64,000 nt of DNA from Plantago major (Eukaryota; Streptophyta; Magnoliopsida; Lamiales; Plantaginaceae): NCBI GenBank assembly GCA_026545765.1, contig CM048844.1, forward strand, positions 7,628,524-7,692,523, given 5' to 3'. Numbering within the stretch: position 1 is the stretch's first letter; each line of letters begins with the position of its first letter. Position numbers and translations under genes: made by a program. Below, one piece after another: positions 56,726 to 64,000 of this stretch. Under the pieces are notes generated by a model, which was given only the letters and a program-made list of their open reading frames with translations, searched no databases and was not told the DNA's origin.

Positions 56726-57210
56726 TCAAATTTATGGAGTTTTTGTTTCTGGCTTGTTTCAGAACAAAATCGAATATTGCATTAGTAATTAATGAATGCA
56801 ATTCTGGGGTGTGATGAAGTGTGTATGAGTTGTATGAGCTTCTGTGATTACAAACTCTGAAGCAGTACTTACCAGTCTGAAATAAATTCTTGTTCATCGA
56901 AGTTGCAAATGTTAATTTAGTTACGGATGAATGATGATTAAGAGTCACACGGAAATTTAAAGGAGCAAATTTAGAATGGTATATGGTAGATACCTAAATT
57001 CTGCTGTTGACATTTTGCTGCTGCAATGTTATCTGCCAGAAAGGGAGGATTACCCAATTGACTTTGAATCTAACTTTTTGAGATTGGAAGGCTTGCTGTA
57101 CCTGGAACAAAAGACACCTGGATGTTCTTGTTTTTCTTTTCTCTATACATTCTCGTTTCTAATACCAATCAAGATTGGAACAAAAGACACCTGGATGTTC
57201 CTGTCCCAAT
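56726..57210 (+). repeat. 3' flank type B after small HSP copy 4
   Basis: Diverged match to 46192..46600. GTACCTGGAACAAAAGACAC is followed by a short tandem repeat of GGAACAAAAGACACCTGGAT near 57102 and 57177. No gene is recognised. Confidence 0.65.
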
Positions 57211-57412
57211 TTATGATTCCTGCAACTTGTTTTCAGGATTTATCCTGACAGAAAAGGAAGAAGAGGATGGGAAACTAGCACAGAATGAACTGTTATTAGT
57301 TACTACCCCAAAGTACTGTGATAGAATTGTTGCATTTTGATTCAGTTTGACATAAATCTTCTCAAGCAGGCGTAAAAGGGTTTCCACTTGATCACCGAGC
57401 AAATCAACCTGC
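57211..57412 (-). pseudogene. Possible last exon of a WPP domain-associated protein-like gene
   Basis: On the minus strand, after a good acceptor (TAACTGCAG), the frame reads VDLLGDQVETLLRLLEKIYV and continues KLNQNATILSQYFGV. This resembles the conserved C-terminus of plant WPP domain-associated coiled-coil proteins as I recall it. No further exon is visible upstream on that strand, so at best it is an isolated fragment. Confidence 0.3.
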
Positions 57413-57869
57413 AGTTACAAGTTTGGAAAAAAAATGTAATTCCGCTGGAATTTGGTCAGGAAAAATGGGACGAGTGAGAAGAAGTATATTATATATAATT
57501 TCTACACGGACTAGTTTCCAGTTCTAGATTGAACCTTGTGGATGTAAGAATTGGTGCTCAAAAGTTGCTTTGACATATTAGTCGAATGGATTATGGATAC
57601 CGGTGAGAAATAATGGTAAAAAAAAGAATGAAAAGTACTGATTACCGAAGTCTCTCTGTTTCTCATTTTGCTTGGGCTGAACTTGGGATTTGAAAACATA
57701 CAGTAGAAAAAACAATGAAGAAATTGCATAATCTGTAATGACGATCATTTACATATTATGGGAATCTAAATTCTGGTATAAACATAAAGTAAGTGTATAG
57801 TTATGTATCTTGGACGTGAAATCCTCTTTATCTCTGTTCTGGTAAAGAAACTCTAGCCGATTCCTTTAT
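57413..57869. other. Intergenic DNA between the small HSP cluster and MLO
   Basis: No gene is recognised. The side near 57869 should contain the MLO 3' untranslated region. Confidence 0.45.
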
Positions 57870-60800
57870 TTACTTGCTTGCTTGCTTATCTCTGAAGGAA
57901 AAATCATTTAAACTACCCCTGACAGTATGTTGAACTTCAGGATCTTCAAGATCCCTCTCAATCTCACTCTGATTCGGAGTGCTACTTCTCGTAAAATCTT
58001 CGATTTCGATCTCATGTTGGTGTGGTGAAAGCGGTACTCCTTCTGCACCACCCCAGCCTTCATTTCCGAAACTAGAACCTCTGGGAGATAATGGGCGTAG
58101 TCCATTTTCGATACTGTCATGGTAGTTTGGATGGCCGCGTAGGAGATAGATGGGTGAGAGGCTACCGTTAAGTGGAGTGCCTGGTCTGCTGGAGAATGGG
58201 GTGTTGCTGCCTGATTTCTGGCCATGTTTTAGTTGCTTTTTCGCGGTTTGGTGCCAGCCTTTTAATGCTGATGCTACTTGGTCACTAAATATGACTGGTT
58301 TCATCTTCGAGCCCATCTGGTAACAAAATAGGAGCAGGAAAGTTAAGTTAGAATCCTGTATCGCAGTAGCAATTCGCAGGTATGTTCTCGGATAGTTGCT
58401 GAGAAAGGTGTACATACCTGAGTGACTAAGGCGTAAAGAGGAAGTGTCACATAGCTGCACAAGACTTGTGTGATCATACTGGGAAAAAATGAGAATGGCA
58501 GTGTTAGTGATATTCAAAAATGTTGGAGAATTGGTCAAGGACATAAGTTTCTGCCTAAACTATTAACCGGATCCAACAGAAAATGCAGTAAGTGTAACTC
58601 TTACCCCATGGCGACTCGAATGATCAAATCATCAAGGCTTTCGTGGTAGCAAGATGGATATCCGAATTCATACTGCACAGACAGGATCAGCAGTTTAGAC
58701 GCAAGTTGCAGATTAAAGAAATTCCAGTTTGAAACATATGCAGCTAAAAACTTACCCAACTCCAAGCGAAGAATGCAAGTTGAAACGCGTTCTGCAAAGA
58801 AGAATAGTAGAGCGGCATAAGGTCAGTTGCTTAGCTGTTGTTGTTAATCAAGTGATTTGTTACTTGGAGGGTTGAAAGAGTTACCTGGAACAGAACTAAA
58901 TGAATCAAGAACAGGACCAGGCCAGGGCGATTGAACCAGAACAGGTCGTCACCTGGCTGAACTGTTATAGTTCCCTTAACAATATCTCCCCTTTCTAGAA
59001 TTCTTGAACCCATTTTTGTTATGATAACTTGTAACTTTGCTCCTATCACCAGAAGTATCTGCATAAAATTCCAACATTATGTTAGATCAAATTCATATAC
59101 GCCTCGAGAGTTACTTAAAAAACTGTATGTTGCAGGTTCACTTACCACTAGAGGAATGAATGGCAGCCAAAAGTGTGAGTACCATCCTGTTCATATCCAA
59201 CATACATGTAAGTTGGTCAATCTGTTGGGAAACTTAGCTAGATAAGTGATACTACTGCATTTTCCGACTTACCGTTGGTGTTGGTGAGGAGAATCAGAAT
59301 GGCACAGAACCAGATTGTAGGGCTGCAGAATGGTTAAGTGGAGTTAGAAACTTTGACACAAGATGGAGCATAATATTACATCAAATTGATGAGAAGAGGA
59401 AGATGTGTCATTGGCATTCGACTCACGTTATTCCCACGACTACTTTGAAATCTTCTTCCAGTGATCTGTTAATGTACTTGTGGAAATTGAAGTTCTCTTG
59501 GCTCTGTGGTGCTAAATGTGCCTGAAAATTTCATCAGTTGTTAGTCTCACTTTGTTCTTCTAATTAACTAAGCAAATTGACAATGTTTTGCTGCAATGAC
59601 TTACTGCTATGAATCCATGTCTGAGAGTTAAGTAGTCTACTTTCTGAACTGATGTGTAGAATTGTCTGAAGAAACAAACCTAAACAGCCAAACATAAGAA
59701 GAAATGCATTAATTTTTATTTTTTTGTAAATACTAAATTTGAGGTTTAGTGAAAGTATAGACGATAATGCCGGAGTATGTGATTTGGTACACTTTCTTTA
59801 TGATCGATGGTTGTACAAAGCAAATTCCTCCAGCATTATCATCATTGAAAACAATAAGATGAAATAAAGATCTTACAATCCAGAGAAGAATAGGTGACTT
59901 GCTCCAGAAATGTAAATGTCTACGTCCAAATGAAGTGTCCCTAGCAAATCTGAACCTCTCAGGATCTGCACACAATTCCATATAAGACATTAATTTACAT
60001 CTACGAGTTACGTGATATTACGTTTACATTATAGTATAAAAATTAGACAAGTAACCACGCCGACATAAAATAATTTAGTTATCCAAATTTATTATTATCA
60101 TTTATTTTTTAAAAAAAGTGGGCCAAGTCAATTAATGATGACAAAATTGACATCATAACTAAAACCGACTGGACTTGGATAAACGCAGTCTTATTTGAAT
60201 TCTTAGAACTGGCATATATGAAGGCCTATTAATATTGATTAATCAATTATCTAATTCAGAAAATAGTAGTACTCCTATGTTTTACTCCCTCTATTTCAGA
60301 AAAAGTGTTACAACTTTCCGTTTCCGACGTTTCACTAAAAGTGTTACAATTTCCATTTATGGAAGCTAATTAAATAATAAAACTCCCTACCTTTCACTTT
60401 TATTACAATATACCACTCATTTAATCTCTAATAATCATGGGGCCCACTTGTACTTTCTACTTTTTCTTAAATTTGGTGCAAATTCAAATTGTAACACTTT
60501 CTCCGAAATGTAGGGAGTATTTGTCAACTATCATGTTTTTTAAAAATAAAACTTAAAAAAACCCGTCATGTTCGATGTCTTTATCTCCATGTCCTAGAGT
60601 CCAAGGAATACATATCCTTTCAAATCAATCCATTTGTTTATATAGTTTGAATTATTCAAATTCCTTCACACGATTATAGGTTAAGGTTTCTAGCAAGTTG
60701 ATTAAGTAATAGTATTTCTTTCATAAGTATACGTGTTAATTAAATATTTACGCTAAGACAACCCGAAAAAAATTGGGAGAGTTGCGTATTGTCGTAAACA

Positions 60801-61878
60801 AATGATCTAGTATCCGTTGAAAATTCTATAATAGGCATTTTGGTTTCAAGATAGAGATATATTTCTAACATGACAATGTAATTAATACGATCAATTTTGA
60901 AAATGACTATTAACAAGATGATAAATTGATAATGACTAACCATTGTAATATTGGTATTGGGTTGTCTTAGTTTCATCCTCCCAGAATCTCCATTTTCTCA
61001 TCTGCAATAAAATCAAAACTTGATAAGTTTAACTAAAAGAATGACGTAATTAAGAGTCCCCAATTAGTTAATATATGATCACTAACATTGGTTTAATTGG
61101 TAAATTACTGCTAATTACCTTTAGTCTTCCCAAGGCCAAAGTGACAATGCAATAGAGTATGTGAGCAATTGCCAGTGCAAAAATGAAGATATGAAGCTGG
61201 TGTATTCCATATGCAGAAACAAACTGAACCATGCCCTGTAACATATATGCACACAAAAAGATATGTTATTTAAACTCCGTGTATAAAATCAAATGCATAC
61301 GCGAATTTTTAAGATTTAGTAAACATTACATGCAGACTTACCCTTCTTACGCATGGATCAGGGTACGAAGAACTACCCGTTTCATAATCAGTACAAGGAT
61401 GCCAAGAGTTTCCAATATGTGTTGGAATACAAATTTCTGTAAGGTATTGTTGTGTGACCACCAGGAGTAGTGATATGAATCCCAATATCATTAACTCTAC
61501 ATTTACAAAAAAAAAAAAAAATCAGTATGTCACATGAAACTTTATATACATACAGGCGGCCTGTACATAATCCACAAGTATAAATGTTAGTAGTTGTACC
61601 TGCTTTTACTTTTTCAAGTGCTTCTACTAAACTCGGTTTTCGCTTGTGTTGTAACCACTGCAAACAAAAAAGGAGGAGTTCAAAAATTCAATGGGTAGCT
61701 CCAAATTAAGAAATTAATTAAAGAGCTTAGAAGAAGTTTTTGGTTGCAGTACATGTCCAAAACGATGAAGAACTTGTTCAAGGACAAGTGATATCGCGAC
61801 TAGCACGAAGCAAACTACAGCAACTGCCCATGTTGGAGTTGCCTCCAAGGATCATCCATAAGAACTTGGTGATGACAT
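57870..61878 (-). CDS. MLO-like seven-transmembrane protein, with TGA at codon 9
   Basis: Fifteen exons, complement(join(57870..58316,58418..58478,58605..58672,58756..58791,58885..59058,59146..59186,59273..59322,59427..59521,59605..59679,59877..59965,60941..61001,61119..61235,61342..61496,61600..61657,61753..61878)), 550 codons. MLO proteins are plant plasma-membrane seven-helix proteins that bind calmodulin. Seen are [12 protein letters not shown] (helix 1), [12 protein letters not shown], extracellular cysteines (CIP, HPC, DPC), [72 protein letters not shown] and the calmodulin-binding region [16 protein letters not shown]. The tail [12 protein letters not shown] recalls the MLO1/13/15 group, not the mildew-susceptibility clade. 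The natural start MSSPSSYG is followed by TGA (61852..61854) and then SLEATPTW; relatives have a sense codon, often G, there. The next in-frame ATG is in exon 3, past helix 1. Confidence 0.92.
60285..60517. mobile_element. Stowaway-like MITE in MLO intron 5
   Basis: Ends CTCCCTCTATTTCAGAAAAA and TTTCTCCGAAATGTAGGGAG are inverted, with TA on both sides (60283-60284 and 60518-60519). It is 233 bases long and non-coding. It lies in the longest MLO intron (59966..60940), clear of the splice sites. Confidence 0.8.
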
Positions 61879-64000
61879 CTTCGACTATATGCAAGCTCCG
61901 GTTTTTCAAATTTTTTTCTTTCTTCTCGACAGGGTATACACGTTCACGATCAGAATACGTATCGGATTTCGTATATGTGACAATGGATGAATCTGCGCGT
62001 TTGTTGATTGTGGCTAGATGAATGTCGTTTGTGTTGTGGAGTATGATGGAAAAGTGAGTTGAGTGACGAAGTTAGAGGAAATGGTCCATATATATAGAAA
62101 GAGAGAAAGAAAGAAAGATATAAGAGGAAAGGAATTTAAGAGGGAATAGAATATTATTATTTGTATTGCCAGGTCATGGAAATTGAAATTTCGAGGCGTG
62201 TATGTTTGAGTCAACTATTATCGAAACCGTGACCATGACCACCAAATTAAAGTGAGCTAGCATGATGATAAATAATCAAGAAACCTTATTCTCATGACCT
62301 TTTCTTCCCTTTTGATTCATTCTAATTATCGCCGATTGGGTTTTGACTTTGTTTTTTAGTGTATGTATGCTTTGTAAACTAACTAAACATTAGTTCGGTA
62401 TAACTTCACACATTAGTGTTATCGTCTGGTAAAATGTAGTATTACTTATTTTGCAAAATGTACAATTTAATTGAAAATTATCTTTTTATTAGATGGGGTA
62501 ATATACTTTTCTAATAATCTATAAAATTTTATGGAGCGATTAAGTGTATGAGAATATCAGCAAGATAAGGGCGTAATATTTTAAATGGTGGATAAATTTT
62601 TCCAATGGAGTAATTAACGATTACTTTGGGACACGTACGACTTTGTGACCTCATTAGCTGTTCTAATTCCAATTTAAGTATTTAACCATAAATAGATAAC
62701 TAATCAGCTTTTGTCTTTTTATTTGTCACATCAATGTAGTAGTTAATTAGTTAACTTGAGATTCTCACAACTTCCTGACAAGAAAACTAGCTCCATTATA
62801 CTCCCTTCATTTCAGAAAAATTGTTCGTTTCTTATTTTGCGGTCAATCTTCGTTTGTCAATTTCTTCTTAAACGATATTAATAAATAAATTATTAAAATT
62901 ATATAATGACAATTAGTAATTAAATTTTTATTATATGATTTTATTAAATTATTTATTATTATCGTTTATTAGTAATTTGTGGTCAAACTCGAAAACATTT
63001 GACCGATCAAAGTTAAAATGTAATTAATATGCCCTATGAATAGTGCTTGCAAGTGTAATTAGTTTTGAAACGTAGTAGTAGATAATTAGATAGAGTGAAG
63101 TTGGCAAAATGAATACAACATCTCGTATGAACACAACCCTGGATGAGACGTTGTTCATGTCATTTATTACATAATTAAACAATCAAATTGGACAAAATCC
63201 CAAACATTGAGAGAAGGCCTAGGTGATACAACTTAAGTATTATCATGAACATGTGTGCATGGTTAGGACAATAAGATTACAGTTTGACCTAACTATATCG
63301 TAACAAATAAGTTAATAAATAATTCATAGTCTTGGAACGACAAGGTTCTAGTGAATTTGTGGTAAAATTGTACGTAGATCAAAGTACGAAGGGAGTACGT
63401 AGTACTCCTTTACGCGGTTGTAAATCAAAACGATCCCATTGTATGGTTTTCCACTAGTGGCAACCTTGTTGAACTCTAGAAACCACATCATAAAATGTAG
63501 ATTCAAGCAATTTGATTGCCTACTATTTCTATCAGACGCCACACAAAGGTGCATATAACCAACATGGCAGCATTCAATGCACTTTTTCTTTTGTGTTTCC
63601 ATTCGTTTGACTATGCCATGTTGTTCAGCTAGTGGTATTACTATTACGAATATGGAGAATACTAATTTCAGCTATTTTTACAAAGTTAAAGTTTCCATAT
63701 GAAATTAATAATCTCAGGAATTAATTAGTTAACTTGCATGTTTAACAAAAAGCTAGCCTTATATAGCTATAGGATATATGGTGCCATTCCCATAACAATA
63801 TATCACTGCCCAAACAACAGTTTAAGTAACGAGTAGTCCTTTCCATGCGTCGGTTCTTGTCAAAGTATTTAATTATACTACTACTGTATATCCACTTGCC
63901 ATTTAATTTCATTGAAGTTGCATGAAAGGTCTTGGACTAAGCATCAAGGTTACTTGTTTCAATTATAGGTTTCTCACATATAGCTTGATGAAGAGGGAAA
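61879..64000. other. MLO 5' region and intergenic DNA
   Basis: The first 100-200 bases should hold the MLO 5' leader and promoter (a GA-rich stretch lies at 62095..62150). The plus-strand frame at 61740..62021 is antisense to MLO exon 1 and is not called. Apart from the MITE remnant at 62798..63035 I see no gene or clear element. Confidence 0.5.
62798..63035. mobile_element. Degraded Stowaway-like MITE
   Basis: The left end CTCCCTTCATTTCAGAAAAA fits the family seen at 60285. The interior (GATTTTATTAAATTATTTAT, GTGGTCAAACTCGAAAACA, TTGACCGATCAAAGT) matches the right half of the elements near 38372 and 39688. The right terminus is lost. Confidence 0.55.

Noticed and set aside
61740-62021. 93-residue plus-strand frame
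   Set aside because: Antisense to MLO exon 1 and its leader. The MLO frame is supported by conserved family motifs.

Overview
This is a nuclear window from a flowering plant, almost certainly a eudicot. The signs are intron-rich genes with GT-AG junctions, chloroplast and mitochondrial transit peptides, plant-only families (LHCA1, MLO, class I small HSPs) and AT-rich intergenic DNA full of plant transposons (hAT and Stowaway MITEs, CACTA, Copia, a LINE and a Cassandra-type LTR). I cannot name the species.

Layout. 1-5 kb is gene-poor and holds several MITEs. 5.3 kb has a small secreted cysteine-rich peptide gene, with a decayed second copy at 6.9 kb and a Copia-type LTR remnant between them. 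7.3-9.0 kb (minus) is LHCA1, a photosystem I antenna protein, in four exons. 10.2-19.3 kb (plus) is a 16-exon plastid ABC1K (UbiB-type) atypical kinase. 20-25 kb holds two dead genes, a cytosolic HSP70 pseudogene and an ARASP-type site-2 protease pseudogene. 25.1-27.1 kb is a LINE fragment. 28.7 kb is the first of three nearly identical class I small HSP genes. 31.3-33.0 kb (minus) is a PDI gene that keeps its signal peptide and first CGHC domain but lacks its C-terminal half. 34.1-37.9 kb (minus) is a seven-exon mitochondrial DUF155 gene of the RETARDED ROOT GROWTH type. 38-44.6 kb is a repeat sea ending in a Cassandra-type solo LTR that carries a 5S rRNA-like sequence. 44.7-56.8 kb is a segmentally duplicated small HSP cluster (copies at 45.7 and 54.8 kb and a broken copy at 56.5 kb), interrupted by a 7 kb composite insert built around a Copia element that itself carries a CACTA element. 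57.9-61.9 kb (minus) is a 15-exon MLO gene whose ninth codon reads TGA. The rest is intergenic.

The genes do not form a pathway. The most informative part is the small HSP cluster. Copies 1 and 3 share a gapless block of about 1 kb (coding plus 3' flank), whereas copies 2 and 3 share the promoter region, so copy 3 is a mosaic. The same duplication supplies an empty site that dates and delimits the composite insert. The other main points are the MLO nonsense codon, an XS-domain (FDM/IDN2-like) fragment that can be spliced in frame to the broken small HSP, the truncated PDI gene with an exact ERSE motif upstream, and the 5S-bearing solo LTR with a perfect 5-bp target duplication. I did not find a previously unknown multi-gene system.

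Exon limits come from reading splice consensus and protein frame by eye. All intron phases closed without a remainder in the four multi-exon genes with full models plus the truncated PDI.
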